Source of the DNA: Pseudomonadota bacterium
GTDB taxonomy: Bacteria > Pseudomonadota > Alphaproteobacteria > Sphingomonadales > Sphingomonadaceae
NCBI GenBank assembly: GCA_023457895.1
Contig: JAEXAY010000008.1
Span: 62,001 to 126,000, forward strand
DNA: 64,000 nucleotides
Direction of reading: 5' to 3'
A program made the position numbers and the translations under genes. The notes below the pieces were generated by a model, which did not search any database, was not told where the DNA came from, and saw only the letters and a list, made by a program, of their open reading frames with translations. Shown here piece after piece: positions 34,529 through 43,599 of the stretch; the first letter of the stretch is position 1; each line of letters starts with the position of its first letter.

Positions 34529-34959
34529 TCTCCCGTGTTCGGCATCGACGCCCAGGGCTCCTGCGGTTCGAGATGGCCGTCCTGGAGCAACTCGACCGAG
34601 ATATTGTCGGGCGTGCGGATGAAGGCCATGTGCCCGTCGCGCGGCGGACGGTTGATCGTGACACCCGCGTCCATCAGCCGCTGACAGGTTTCGTAGATAT
34701 TATCGACGCGGTAGGCGAGGTGGCCGAAATTACGCCCGCCGGCGTAGCTTTCGCCGGCGCTGCCATCTTCGGGCGGCCAGTTATATGTGAGTTCCACCTC
34801 GGCTATGCCTTCTTCTCCTGGACAGGCGAGGAAGATCAGCGTGAAGCGCCCCGCCTCGCTGTCGAACCGGCGCACTTCCTTGAGGCCGATCAGTTCGAAG
34901 AAGCGCAGTGTCGCATCAGGGTCGGTGACCCTGATCATGGTGTGCAGATAGCTGGTCAT
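34522..34959 (-). CDS. gloA: Lactoylglutathione lyase (glyoxalase I)
   Basis: 145-residue enzyme that converts the methylglyoxal-glutathione hemithioacetal to S-lactoylglutathione. It is a single glyoxalase/VOC unit pair: HTMIRVTDPDATLRFFELIG with the first metal His, VELTYNW with Glu, NFGHLAYRVDNIYETCQRLM with His, and DNISVELLQDG with the final Glu. Together with gloB it forms the complete glutathione-dependent glyoxalase pathway. Confidence 0.94.
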   Translation of the reverse strand: MTSYLHTMIRVTDPDATLRFFELIGLKEVRRFDSEAGRFTLIFLACPGEEGIAEVELTYNWPPEDGSAGESYAGGRNFGHLAYRVDNIYETCQRLMDAGVTINRPPRDGHMAFIRTPDNISVELLQDGHLEPQEPWASMPNTGEW

Positions 34960-35092
34960 GGCATTCCTTGCTCAATTGATCGATATTTTAGAACGGTTCA
35001 TCGTGCATTCACGCTATTTCAATTACGCTACGTTACATCCGTGTTTCCAATTCGCGGATCTATCAGAAACCAGTCTTCCAGGGAAACCCGCC

Positions 35093-35854
35093 ATGCCGGA
35101 AAATGCCCCCGTTTCGTCCGACCCCGCCCCCGCCTCCCGTTTTTCCTGGATCGCGGATCGCAACAAGACCCTGCTCGCCGCCGCAGCGATCCTCGGCCTT
35201 TCGACCGCAATAGGCGGCTATCTGCTGGGCGACGGACTGGTGCGGGCACGGTCGGTCGACCGTGCCGTTACGGTGCGCGGTCTGGCTGAAAAGGATGTTG
35301 TGGCCGATCTGGCCAGCTGGACGATTGCCTATTCGGCGAGCGCGCCGGATCTTTCCACGGCGCAGAACAAGATCGAGGCCGATACCGCCGCGATCCGCTC
35401 TTATTTCGCCAGACTCGGCTTTCCCGCCGAAGCGCTGGTTCCGGCGGGCGTCAATGTGTCGAGCTATACCAATGACGGCGTCACCACCACGACGGTCAAC
35501 CAGCGCATGCAATTCCGCACGACGGACGTGAAACGCGCCCAGACCGCGGCTGCCCGCCAGTCCGAACTGGTCCGCGCGGGCGTCAGTCTCGCTGAAGGCT
35601 CGTCGATGACCTACAACTACACCAAGCTCAACGACATCAAGTCGGGCATGGTTGCCGAAGCCACCAAGGACGCGCGCAAGGTGGCCGAGCAATTCGCCCG
35701 CGACAGCGGCGCATCGGTCGGCGCGATCAAGCAGGCGAGCCAGGGCTATTTCGAAATCAACGCCCGCGACGGCACCGGCGAAGGCTATGGCGTCGCCGAT
35801 ACGCCCTTCAAGAAAGTGCGTGTGGTGACGACGGTGGATTATTATCTGAAGTAA
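35093..35854 (+). CDS. SIMPL domain-containing protein
   Basis: 253-residue protein of the SIMPL (DUF541) family. It has one N-terminal membrane helix (LLAAAAILGLSTAIGGYLLG, about residues 25-45) and then the SIMPL domain, VTVRGLAEKDVVADLASWTI. The C-terminal part contains DARKVAEQFARDSGASVGAI. The family is periplasmic or exported with poorly defined function (membrane stress, oxidative stress). The ATG at 35093 (MPENAPVSSD) is chosen; upstream in-frame residues look non-coding. A second, divergent SIMPL paralogue lies at 40839-41573. Confidence 0.88.
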   Translation: MPENAPVSSDPAPASRFSWIADRNKTLLAAAAILGLSTAIGGYLLGDGLVRARSVDRAVTVRGLAEKDVVADLASWTIAYSASAPDLSTAQNKIEADTAAIRSYFARLGFPAEALVPAGVNVSSYTNDGVTTTTVNQRMQFRTTDVKRAQTAAARQSELVRAGVSLAEGSSMTYNYTKLNDIKSGMVAEATKDARKVAEQFARDSGASVGAIKQASQGYFEINARDGTGEGYGVADTPFKKVRVVTTVDYYLK

Positions 35855-35879
35855 GGCTCCCCTATTCCTATTTTCTCTT

Positions 35880-35968
35880 CGTCATGCTGAACTTGTTTCA
35901 GGGTCTATAAGGCACGGGTCTCCCGATCACATGGGGCCTATGGACCCTGAAACAAGTTCAGGGTGACG
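35880..35968. repeat. Palindromic repeat, copy D
   Basis: CATGCTGAACTTGTTTCAGG (left) and CCCTGAAACAAGTTCAGGGT (right). It lies in the gap between the SIMPL gene and the convergent TPR gene, where it may help termination. Fourth member of the dispersed family. Confidence 0.9.
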
Positions 35969-36023
35969 CGTGAATGGGAAGGCGCGCGATGCTGCGTCCT
36001 GCAAGTGCAGGAACACGGGCGGA

Positions 36024-36785
36024 TTAAGGCTTCGGCGATACCGCAGCCCTCGCCGGACCCAATTGCGCGAGATGCGCTTCAGCCGTCCGGGCGGTCGCGC
36101 CTTGTGGCTCAAGATCGATCGCGGCCTGCCAGTTCTTGCGGGCACCCGCCTCGTCACCGGCGCTGATGGCGATATTCCCGGCCTCAAGCGCGATCGCCGG
36201 ATCCTTTGCCGCAAGACGCGCCGCCGTCGCAATGTCCGCCCTGGCGCGCACGAGGTCGCCCTCACGCCGCGCCAGCGTGGCTGAAAGCAGCCAGCCGAGG
36301 GGGTCCTGCGGCACCAGATTGTGCGCCTGTTCAAGATCGGTCCTGGCCTTCGCCATGTCGCCGCCCGCCGCATAAGCGCGGGCGCGGTCGATATGCAGTT
36401 CGCCCAGCGCCTCGCCGGTCAGCTGCCCCGTCGCAACCGCCTTGTCGAGGAACGCAATAGCCTTCGCAGGGTCACGCGCGATCAGCGCGGCATTGCCCGC
36501 CTGCGCCCACAGCTTGCCGGTCTGGTCCGATTGGATTCCGGCCGCCAACAGCGCCGCCTGCTCATAGGCCGCCATTGCGGCGGCCGCATTGCCCGCCCTG
36601 AACTGGGCAAAGCCAAGGCATTGCCGCGCCTGCCAGCCGCCGCCCTTGCCGCTCCATGCACTGGCTTCGGCGATGCCCGACGGTGCGTCCTCCCCCGCCA
36701 GCCGCATGCACTCGGCCCGTTTCACCTCATCCATCGTCGGCAACGAGGCGGGCGATTGCATCAGGAGGAGGAGCGGCAGGAACAT
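36024..36785 (-). CDS. Tetratricopeptide-repeat protein (secreted)
   Basis: 253-residue exported protein: signal-like MFLPLLLLMQSPASLP, then helical TPR-like repeats from about residue 45 to 240. Typical fragments are QFRAGNAAAAMAAYEQAALL, ARDPAKAIAFLDKAVATGQL and AAGGDMAKARTDLEQAHNLV. TPRs mediate protein-protein contacts; no enzymatic domain is present. It is the last gene of the leuC-leuD-qor-hydrolase run and lies 7 bases after the hydrolase stop. Confidence 0.85.
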   Translation of the reverse strand: MFLPLLLLMQSPASLPTMDEVKRAECMRLAGEDAPSGIAEASAWSGKGGGWQARQCLGFAQFRAGNAAAAMAAYEQAALLAAGIQSDQTGKLWAQAGNAALIARDPAKAIAFLDKAVATGQLTGEALGELHIDRARAYAAGGDMAKARTDLEQAHNLVPQDPLGWLLSATLARREGDLVRARADIATAARLAAKDPAIALEAGNIAISAGDEAGARKNWQAAIDLEPQGATARTAEAHLAQLGPARAAVSPKP

Positions 36786-36792
36786 GGTGAAG

Positions 36793-37545
36793 CTATCCCG
36801 GTTGGTTCATCATTTCGGACGCTGTCGCGATGAGGATTGCGATATCCTCCGGCCGCGACAGGCGGTGGTCGCCGTCCTTAATCAGCCGCGTCTGCACATC
36901 GGATGAACGCAAGGCCGCGGCAAGCGTGAGGCTCACTTCCCACGGCACGTCCTCGTCGGCCTGCCCGTGGAGCAGCCGCACCGGGCCATCAAACGCGATT
37001 TCCTCGTCGAGCAGCCGGTTGGCCTCACCCGACTGCCAGAAGGCAGCGGTGGTGACATAGGGTTCGTCGGAATAGTCCGAATGCTCCTCGAGTGTACCCC
37101 CCGAACGGAACAGCGCCTTCTGCGCCTCGTCGAACCCCCAGTCGGTGAAGTCGGGCGCGGCCGCGATACCGATGAGGCCACGCACCTGTCCGGGACGCGC
37201 CAGCGCCACCAGCAGCATGAGCCAGCCGCCCATCGACGAGCCCGTGACCACCAGCGGCGCATCAGGGTTCAGCACCGCGTCCACCACTGCCAGCACATCA
37301 TCGCGCCAGCTTGTCAGCGTCCCGTCGCGAAACGCACCCTCGCTCTCACCGCACCCGGCATAATCGAGCAACAGGATATTGTGATCCGTCTCTACCGCCC
37401 ATTGATACAGCGCGATCGCCTTGCCGCCCGCCATGTCGGACATGTAACCGGGCAGAAACACCAGCGTGGCCTCGCCCTTGCGGGCGGCGTGATGACGATA
37501 GGCGAGGGCGGGCTGGCCGGGGCGGGAAAGGAACTGCGTGGTCAT
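36793..37545 (-). CDS. Alpha/beta hydrolase
   Basis: 250-residue soluble serine hydrolase. The nucleophile elbow is VTGSSMGGWLMLL (GxSxG), the oxyanion region is VFLPGYMSDMAGGKA and the catalytic His lies in IKDGDHRLSRPEDI. The Asp of the triad is probably in LLHGQADEDVPWE. It resembles short-chain esterases/acylglycerol-type hydrolases; substrate unknown. ATG at 37545. Co-directional with the quinone oxidoreductase gene, 51 bases upstream. Confidence 0.9.
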   Translation of the reverse strand: MTTQFLSRPGQPALAYRHHAARKGEATLVFLPGYMSDMAGGKAIALYQWAVETDHNILLLDYAGCGESEGAFRDGTLTSWRDDVLAVVDAVLNPDAPLVVTGSSMGGWLMLLVALARPGQVRGLIGIAAAPDFTDWGFDEAQKALFRSGGTLEEHSDYSDEPYVTTAAFWQSGEANRLLDEEIAFDGPVRLLHGQADEDVPWEVSLTLAAALRSSDVQTRLIKDGDHRLSRPEDIAILIATASEMMNQPG

Positions 37546-37596
37546 GCGGTCCGTCTTGCCACGCTTTCCGGTGGCGCGCCAGCCAGGCCGCAGCGC

Positions 37597-38592
37597 CTAG
37601 ATCGTCACCACCAGCTTGCCGATTGCACTGCGGTTGCCGAGTTCGCGGATCGCTTCGGCGCCTTGCGCGAGCGGATAGGTTGCGGTGACACGCGGGCGGA
37701 TATGACCATCTTCCCACATGGCGAACAGCCGAGTGACGTGGGCACGGTTGGCCTGCGGGTCGCGCGCGGCAAAGGCGCCCCAGAACACGCCGCAGACATC
37801 GCAGCTCTTGAGCAGCGTCAAGTTGAGCGGCAGCCGCGGGATTCCGGCCGGGAAGCCGACGACGAGGTAGCGCCCTTCCCATGCGATCGAGCGCAGCGCG
37901 GGCTCGCAATAATCGCCGCCGACCGCATCATAGATCACGTCGGCGCCGTTGGGACCGACTGCCGCCTTGAATGCGTCGGCGAGCGCCTTAGACTGATCCT
38001 TTTCGAACGGCGCACGGCCATAGATCAAGACCTCGTCGGCCCCGGCCGACTTGGCCGCATTGGCCTTTTCCTCGCTCGAAACGGCGGCGACCACGCGCGC
38101 ACCGAACGCCTTGCCGAGTTCGACGGCCGCTAGCCCAACCCCGCCCGCCGCGCCGAGCACGAGCAACGTCTGCCCCTGCTTCAGATGCCCGCGGTCGAGC
38201 AGCGCATGGATCGAGGTGCCATAGGTCATAAGGAGGGCAGAACCTTCCTCGAAGCTGCGGCCTTCGGGCAGCTTGAAGGCGCGCGCCGGCTGCACCACCA
38301 GCTGTTCGGCAAGGCCGCCATGCCCCGTCATTGCGATGATACGGTCGCCCACCGCATAATCGGTCACGCCCTCACCCACCGCGCTGACGATACCCGCAAT
38401 TTCGCTCCCTGGCGCGAAGGGGCGTTCGGGCTTGAACTGATATTTATCCTCGATGATCAGCGTGTCGGGAAAATTGATCGAACAGGCCTTGACGTCGACC
38501 AGCATTTCTCCCGGGCCCGCGACCGGCGCGGCGACATCCTCCAGCACCAGTGTTTCAGGGCCACCGACTGACTTCGACAGCAAGGCTTTCAT
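37597..38592 (-). CDS. NAD(P)H:quinone oxidoreductase / zinc-free MDR family
   Basis: 331-residue medium-chain dehydrogenase/reductase of the QOR (quinone reductase) group. The cofactor fold starts with LVLGAAGGVGLAAVELGKAF, and the N-terminal catalytic domain has SINFPDTLIIEDKYQF and PFAPGSEIAGIVSAVGEGV. No zinc-binding Cys cluster is visible, as expected for QOR. The ATG at 38592 gives MKALLSKSVGGPETLVLED. It is 25 bases after leuD and is probably transcribed with it. Confidence 0.92.
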   Translation of the reverse strand: MKALLSKSVGGPETLVLEDVAAPVAGPGEMLVDVKACSINFPDTLIIEDKYQFKPERPFAPGSEIAGIVSAVGEGVTDYAVGDRIIAMTGHGGLAEQLVVQPARAFKLPEGRSFEEGSALLMTYGTSIHALLDRGHLKQGQTLLVLGAAGGVGLAAVELGKAFGARVVAAVSSEEKANAAKSAGADEVLIYGRAPFEKDQSKALADAFKAAVGPNGADVIYDAVGGDYCEPALRSIAWEGRYLVVGFPAGIPRLPLNLTLLKSCDVCGVFWGAFAARDPQANRAHVTRLFAMWEDGHIRPRVTATYPLAQGAEAIRELGNRSAIGKLVVTI

Positions 38593-38617
38593 GATCGTTA
38601 CGCTCCTTTTTGCGCGC

Positions 38618-39211
38618 TCAATCCGTGACCGGTGCCATAAACGGGCGCGCGTCCGCAACCCTGGCTTCATAGGCATCGATCGCCGTAGCGTCAGCAAGCG
38701 TCAGACCAATCTCGTCGAGCCCTCCGACAAGGCAGCTCTTGCGGAACGGATCAATTTCGAACTCGAACCGGTCCTGGTAGGGGGTCGTGACCGTTTGCGA
38801 TTCGAGGTCGACATGGATGGGATCGGTCCTGGCGACCTCCATCAGCCGGTCGACCGCCGCCTGTGGCAGCACCACGGTGACAATCCCGTTCTTGAACGCG
38901 TTGCCGGAGAAGATGTCGGAAAAACTCGGCGCGATAACCGCTTTCACCCCCATGTCGGTGAGAGCCCAGGCGGCATGCTCGCGCGAGGAACCGCAGCCGA
39001 AATTGTCACCCGCAATGAGGATCGGCGCACCGGCATATTCGGGATCGTCGAATATATTGCCTTCCTCGGCGCGCACGCTTTCAAACGCACCCTTGCCAAG
39101 GCCGGTGCGGCTGATCGTCTTGAGCCATTCGGCCGGGATGATGACATCGGTATCGACATTCTTGCGCCCGAACGGATAGGCGCGGCCTTCCACGGTAGTG
39201 ATGGGGTTCAT
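38618..39211 (-). CDS. leuD: 3-isopropylmalate dehydratase small subunit
   Basis: 197-residue small subunit of isopropylmalate isomerase in leucine synthesis. Signatures: RKNVDTDVIIPAEWLKTISR, NFGCGSSREHAAWAL (active-site Ser/Arg) and IAPSFSDIFSGNAFKNGI. The start at 39211 overlaps the leuC stop by 4 bases (ATGA), showing translational coupling with the large subunit. Confidence 0.95.
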   Translation of the reverse strand: MNPITTVEGRAYPFGRKNVDTDVIIPAEWLKTISRTGLGKGAFESVRAEEGNIFDDPEYAGAPILIAGDNFGCGSSREHAAWALTDMGVKAVIAPSFSDIFSGNAFKNGIVTVVLPQAAVDRLMEVARTDPIHVDLESQTVTTPYQDRFEFEIDPFRKSCLVGGLDEIGLTLADATAIDAYEARVADARPFMAPVTD

Positions 39212-40641
39212 CGGATCAGCTCCCGCACATCAGTAAGTTTGCCCGTTACCGCCGCTGCAGCGGCCATAGCGGGGCTGACAAGATGGGTCCGCGCGCCGGG
39301 CCCCTGGCGGCCGACGAAATTTCGGTTCGAGGTGGAGGCGCAACGTTCGCCGGCCGGCACCTTGTCGGGATTCATGCCGAGACAGGCGGAACAGCCCGGT
39401 TCGCGCCATTCGAACCCTGCCTCGGTAAAGATGCGGTCGAGACCTTCTTCTTCGGCCTGACGCTTGACGAGGCCAGAGCCGGGCACGACGATCGCCCATT
39501 TGATGTTACCCGCCTTCTTGCGGCCCTTGAGCACGGCGGCGGCGGCGCGCAAATCCTCGATGCGGCTGTTGGTGCAGCTGCCGATGAAGATATTCTGCAC
39601 CTCGACCTCGCTAAGCGGGGTTCCCGGTTCCAGCCCCATATAGGCAAGGCTCTTGGCGGCCGCTTCCTGCTTCGACGGATCGGCGAAGCTCGCGGGGTCC
39701 GGAACGACGCCGCTGATCGGCACCACATCTTCCGGACTGGTGCCCCAGGTGACGCTCGGCGCGATGTCGGCAGCGTCAATCACCACTACCTTGTCATAGG
39801 TCGCACCCGGATCGGTCGCGAGGCTCTTCCAATAGGCCACCGCCTTGTCCCAGTCCGCGCCCTTCGGCGCCATCGGTCGGCCCTTGAGATAGGCGAAGGT
39901 GGTTTCGTCGGGCGCGATCAGACCAGCGCGCGCGCCATGTTCGATCGCCATGTTGGAGACGGTGAGCCGCCCTTCGACCGACAGCGCGCGGATCGCGCTC
40001 CCGGTATATTCGATCACATGGCCGGTGCCACCCGACGCGCCGAGCACGCCGGTGATGTGGAGAACAATGTCTTTCGCCGAAACGCCGGGCGCCACTTCAC
40101 CTTCGACCCGCACTTCCATGGTCTTCGACCGGGAGAGCAGCAGGGTTTGCGTGGCGAGCACATGCTCGACCTCGCTCGTCCCGATGCCGAAGGCAAGCGC
40201 GCCAAGACCGCCGTGCGAGGCGGTGTGGCTGTCGCCACAGACGATGGTGGTGCCGGGAAGCGAAAACCCCTGTTCGGGGCCGACGACATGGACGATCCCC
40301 TGTTCGGGCGCCGCCGCGTCGATATAGCGAATGCCAAAGGCGGGCGCGTTGGCCTCCAGCGCCTCGAGTTGCTGGGCGCTTTCAGGGTCGGCAATCGGGA
40401 TTTTCTTTCCGGCGCTGTCGAGCCGCGGCGTCGTCGGAAGGTTATGATCGGGTACCGCGAGCGTGAGGTCGGGGCGGCGCACCGTGCGGCCATTGGCGCG
40501 CAGTCCCTCGAACGCCTGAGGGCTGGTCACCTCGTGGACGAGATGACGGTCGATATAGACGATGCTGGTGCCATCGTCGCGGGTCGAGACGACATGGGCG
40601 TCCCAGATTTTTTCGTACAAGGTGCGGGGCTTCTGAGTCAT
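39208..40641 (-). CDS. leuC: 3-isopropylmalate dehydratase large subunit
   Basis: 477-residue aconitase-family enzyme that isomerises 2-isopropylmalate to 3-isopropylmalate, using a [4Fe-4S] cluster. Its cluster Cys residues lie in VCGDSHTASHG, IFIGSCTNSRIEDL and EPGCSACLGMNPD. It needs an Fe-S cluster of the kind built by the suf products encoded earlier in the window. First gene of the leuC-leuD-qor-hydrolase-TPR run, after a 197-base leader. Confidence 0.96.
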   Translation of the reverse strand: MTQKPRTLYEKIWDAHVVSTRDDGTSIVYIDRHLVHEVTSPQAFEGLRANGRTVRRPDLTLAVPDHNLPTTPRLDSAGKKIPIADPESAQQLEALEANAPAFGIRYIDAAAPEQGIVHVVGPEQGFSLPGTTIVCGDSHTASHGGLGALAFGIGTSEVEHVLATQTLLLSRSKTMEVRVEGEVAPGVSAKDIVLHITGVLGASGGTGHVIEYTGSAIRALSVEGRLTVSNMAIEHGARAGLIAPDETTFAYLKGRPMAPKGADWDKAVAYWKSLATDPGATYDKVVVIDAADIAPSVTWGTSPEDVVPISGVVPDPASFADPSKQEAAAKSLAYMGLEPGTPLSEVEVQNIFIGSCTNSRIEDLRAAAAVLKGRKKAGNIKWAIVVPGSGLVKRQAEEEGLDRIFTEAGFEWREPGCSACLGMNPDKVPAGERCASTSNRNFVGRQGPGARTHLVSPAMAAAAAVTGKLTDVRELIR

Positions 40642-40838
40642 ATTCTGGCCTTAGGCCGCGTGGTTCGCGCAATCAACCACCTTATTGTGCGACTGCGAAG
40701 ATGCGGCCGGAGTTCCACTCTTCCTTCGGCCGGGACGATCGAAGGCGCCTAAGCAGTTTACGGGTAACAAACCGCGACAATGCACACTTGTGGGCGTACC
40801 GCCTTTTACCACGCCCCAAAGGGAGGATGTCAGTGCTG

Positions 40839-41573
40839 TTAGTTCCGCACGAGCGCGAAATCGACCTGCACCGCGACCTCGGCTTGCTCGAGGCCCGGAC
40901 GGATGGGCGGCGCGGCAACCGGAGCGGCGGCATTGGCGGCCTGTTCCGCCATCGGATAAGGCTCCGGCGGGCCGCCGACCTGCCCGCCGTCGCGGATGAT
41001 GAGCACGCGGTCGATCTTCAATCCTGCCGCCTCGGCATAGGCTTCGGCGCGGGTACGCGCAGCCTTGTAGGCGGCGGCGTAGGCGGACTTGGTCGCCGCC
41101 TCGCGGTCGGATACGATCAAGTCGGGGCCGGACATGATATTGGCGCCTGCGCCTGTCGCGGCGGCCACCGCGTCCGATGCCTTTTTCCCTTCCTCATCGA
41201 GCTGGCGGATGCGCACCGAAACACTGTTCTGCGCCTCGAACCGGCCCTTGTTCGGTCCCCAGTCGAGCCGGTTGATGGTGAGGTTGGTGGTGCGGATGTC
41301 GTCGCGCGCGACGCCGGTGGCCTCGATCGCGGCGACCACCTTGTTCATCTTCTGCGCATTGGCCTCGCTGGCCGCCGGTCCGGTCGCGGCAATCGCCGAA
41401 ACCCCCGCGGTAAAGCGCGCCTCATCGGGACGGTTTTCGGCGCGGCCCGAGGCCTGCACCTGCAGCAGCGTCTCGTCGCGGTCGAGCCCGCGCGGGTCGG
41501 CGGGCTTGTCGCAGCCCGCCAGCATCAGCGCCGGGCCAGCCAGCAGGACAAGCGGAAAATTGAAACGCATCAT
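40839..41573 (-). CDS. SIMPL domain-containing lipoprotein
   Basis: 244-residue second SIMPL (DUF541) protein. It begins with a lipoprotein signal (lipobox ALMLAGC followed by DKPADP). The domain has LLQVQASGRAENRPDEARFT at its start and AYAAAYKAARTRAEAYAEAA in the middle. GAGGAG is spaced 6 bases from the ATG pair at 41573 (MMRFN), which I prefer over the ATG at 41579. Divergent from the GDT1-type gene (114-base gap). Confidence 0.88.
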   Translation of the reverse strand: MMRFNFPLVLLAGPALMLAGCDKPADPRGLDRDETLLQVQASGRAENRPDEARFTAGVSAIAATGPAASEANAQKMNKVVAAIEATGVARDDIRTTNLTINRLDWGPNKGRFEAQNSVSVRIRQLDEEGKKASDAVAAATGAGANIMSGPDLIVSDREAATKSAYAAAYKAARTRAEAYAEAAGLKIDRVLIIRDGGQVGGPPEPYPMAEQAANAAAPVAAPPIRPGLEQAEVAVQVDFALVRN

Positions 41574-41687
41574 TGCCATCTCCTCATGCCTGAGCGTCGT
41601 CCGTGACAAACGCAGAACCGGCCATTTCTATCCGCTTTCCTTTATCCACTTTCCTTCTGGCGCGCTTGCCCCTAAGGGCGCCGCAGC

Positions 41688-42257
41688 ATGAACGCGCTCC
41701 TCATCTCCACCCTGATCGTGGCACTCGCCGAAATGGGCGACAAGACGCAATTGCTCGCGATTCTGCTGGCAACGCGGTTCAGGCGACCGGGACCGATCAT
41801 TGCCGGGATTTTCGTCGCAACGCTCGCCAATCACGCGATGGCGGCGGGGGTCGGCATGTGGGCGTCGAAGCTGCTCGAATCGCATTGGTTCAACTATGCG
41901 GTGGCGGTCTCCTTCATCGCGATGGCGGCGTGGACGCTGATCCCCGACAAGGAAGATGACGAGGCGGCGCAGGGCGGGCGCTTTGGCCCGTTCCTGACCA
42001 CCACCATCGCCTTCTTCCTTGTCGAGATGGGTGACAAGACGCAGGTCGCCACCATCGCGCTCGGCGCCCGCTTCGGCGACATGTTGTGGGTCACCATGGG
42101 CACGACGCTCGGCATGATGATTGCCAATGTGCCGGCGGTGTTCCTCGGCCACGAACTGATCAAGCGCGTGCCGATGCGCACGGTGCAGGTGATCGCGGCG
42201 CTGTTGTTCCTGGTGCTGGGGCTGTGGCTTCTCGCGCAGACCGCGGGCTGGCTGTAG
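41688..42257 (+). CDS. TMEM165/GDT1 family cation transporter
   Basis: 189-residue inner-membrane protein of about six helices formed by two repeats. Each repeat carries the family signature ExGDKTQ: AEMGDKTQLLAILLATRF and VEMGDKTQVATIALGARF. GDT1-family proteins transport Mn2+/Ca2+ against protons; the ion is not provable here. It converges on the beta-lactamase-fold hydrolase gene, with a 7-bp hairpin in between. Confidence 0.93.
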   Translation: MNALLISTLIVALAEMGDKTQLLAILLATRFRRPGPIIAGIFVATLANHAMAAGVGMWASKLLESHWFNYAVAVSFIAMAAWTLIPDKEDDEAAQGGRFGPFLTTTIAFFLVEMGDKTQVATIALGARFGDMLWVTMGTTLGMMIANVPAVFLGHELIKRVPMRTVQVIAALLFLVLGLWLLAQTAGWL

Positions 42258-42276
42258 CTATCAGTAATTTATAATC

Positions 42277-42292
42277 CCCGGTTTGAACCGGG
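42277..42292. terminator. Short hairpin between convergent genes
   Basis: CCCGGTT (42277-42283) pairs with AACCGGG (42286-42292). It is not followed by a clear T-run but sits in the 52-base gap between the convergent GDT1-like and serine hydrolase genes, so a weak bidirectional terminator is plausible. Confidence 0.4.
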
Positions 42293-42309
42293 AACCCGTC
42301 TCCGGGCTC

Positions 42310-43599
42310 TCAACGGGAACCGGCAGAAACCACCGCGGCGCCCGCATCTTGTCCGGCTGGACTGTCATCAGGCAGCGGCACTTCGGAAAGGTCCAGCCAG
42401 TTCGCCGGGGTGCGCTTGTGATAGCTGTCGATCGCGGCGAACGGGATGCGGAACGGAAAGCCCCAGTCGCTGTTCCAGAGCGCGACCACGCCCGTCCGCG
42501 TCGCGGGTTCGAATATCATGGTCGCACGATAGCCCGAGACCGCACCCGAATGTCCCTCGAGCCGATGCCCGTCATAGCTGAAGCTGCGCCAGCCGAGGCC
42601 ATAGGAGGCATCGCTGGTCGCCTGCCGCAGCGTGCCGCGATAAAGCCGTTCGGTGGTAACGCGGGGACGGTGGGCAATTTCCAATGTCTCCTGCGGCAAT
42701 ATGTCGGCACGCAGTCCCATCATCGCCTGCATCCATGTGGCGAAATCGACAATGTCGCTTTCGACACCAGCGGCTGCGGGAACACGCCAATAGGCGTCAT
42801 TGAGCGGACGCAGCTGGCCGTTGCGATACGGCCGCGCCCAATCGCGCGCGGTGGTCAGTCCTTCCATGCCATAATGCGCGCTGATCATGCCAAGCGGTGC
42901 AAACAGACGGTCCGCCACTGCCTTGGAGAAGGACTCCCGGCTGACCTGCCCGATAATTTCTCCGGCAGCGTCGAACGCAATATTCTGGTAGGTGTGGCAC
43001 GTACCCGGATGGCATTGCAGCGGCGCGGCGACGAAACTGGCGCGCAGCATTTCGGCCTGCTCACCCGCTTCCAGCTTATCGTCATAGGCATTTTTGGTGA
43101 GGCCGGTGCGCTGTGACAGCAGATCGGCAACCGAAATGCGGAACTGCGCATCGCCCGGGAGGCGCAACGTCGTGCGCCAGTCGCCAATCGGACTGTCGAG
43201 ATCAAGCGCGCCATCGCTGGCGAGCGTTGCCGCCATCGCTCCGGTGGCGGTCTTGGACACCGATGCCCAGCGGAACAGCGTCTGCGGCGTCACCCGCGCC
43301 CCGCTGGCGGCATCGGCAAGGCCATAGGTGCGAACGAAGCTGAGCTTGCCGTCCTCAACGACTGCGACCGCAAGTCCCGCCATTTCGGGGCGCTCAACCA
43401 GCGCGGCCAGTTCCCGGTCGAGTGCGCGATAATCGATCCGCCCATGCCACTCTGCCGGCGTGTCGGGCAAGTTTTGCATCTTCCGCAATGGAATGGCCGC
43501 ACGCACCAGCAAGCGCGCCTCGTCCGCGGGTACCAACGCAAACCAGCCGATTAGCGCAAGCGCGATAAGCGCGAGCGGAATGGCTAAGGACCGCCTCAT
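42310..43599 (-). CDS. Serine hydrolase of the beta-lactamase / class C family
   Basis: 429-residue exported or membrane-anchored protein. One N-terminal membrane helix (MRRSLAIPLALIALALIGW) is followed by a penicillin-binding-protein/beta-lactamase fold: nucleophile motif WASVSKTATGAM (S-x-x-K), YQNIAF (Y-x-N), and the third motif in LEGHSGAVSGY (HSG in place of KTG). These are typical of esterase or D-Ala-D-Ala peptidase-like members; substrate unknown. It overlaps the upstream membrane-protein stop by 4 bases, so it is the last gene of the sco operon. Confidence 0.9.
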   Translation of the reverse strand: MRRSLAIPLALIALALIGWFALVPADEARLLVRAAIPLRKMQNLPDTPAEWHGRIDYRALDRELAALVERPEMAGLAVAVVEDGKLSFVRTYGLADAASGARVTPQTLFRWASVSKTATGAMAATLASDGALDLDSPIGDWRTTLRLPGDAQFRISVADLLSQRTGLTKNAYDDKLEAGEQAEMLRASFVAAPLQCHPGTCHTYQNIAFDAAGEIIGQVSRESFSKAVADRLFAPLGMISAHYGMEGLTTARDWARPYRNGQLRPLNDAYWRVPAAAGVESDIVDFATWMQAMMGLRADILPQETLEIAHRPRVTTERLYRGTLRQATSDASYGLGWRSFSYDGHRLEGHSGAVSGYRATMIFEPATRTGVVALWNSDWGFPFRIPFAAIDSYHKRTPANWLDLSEVPLPDDSPAGQDAGAAVVSAGSR

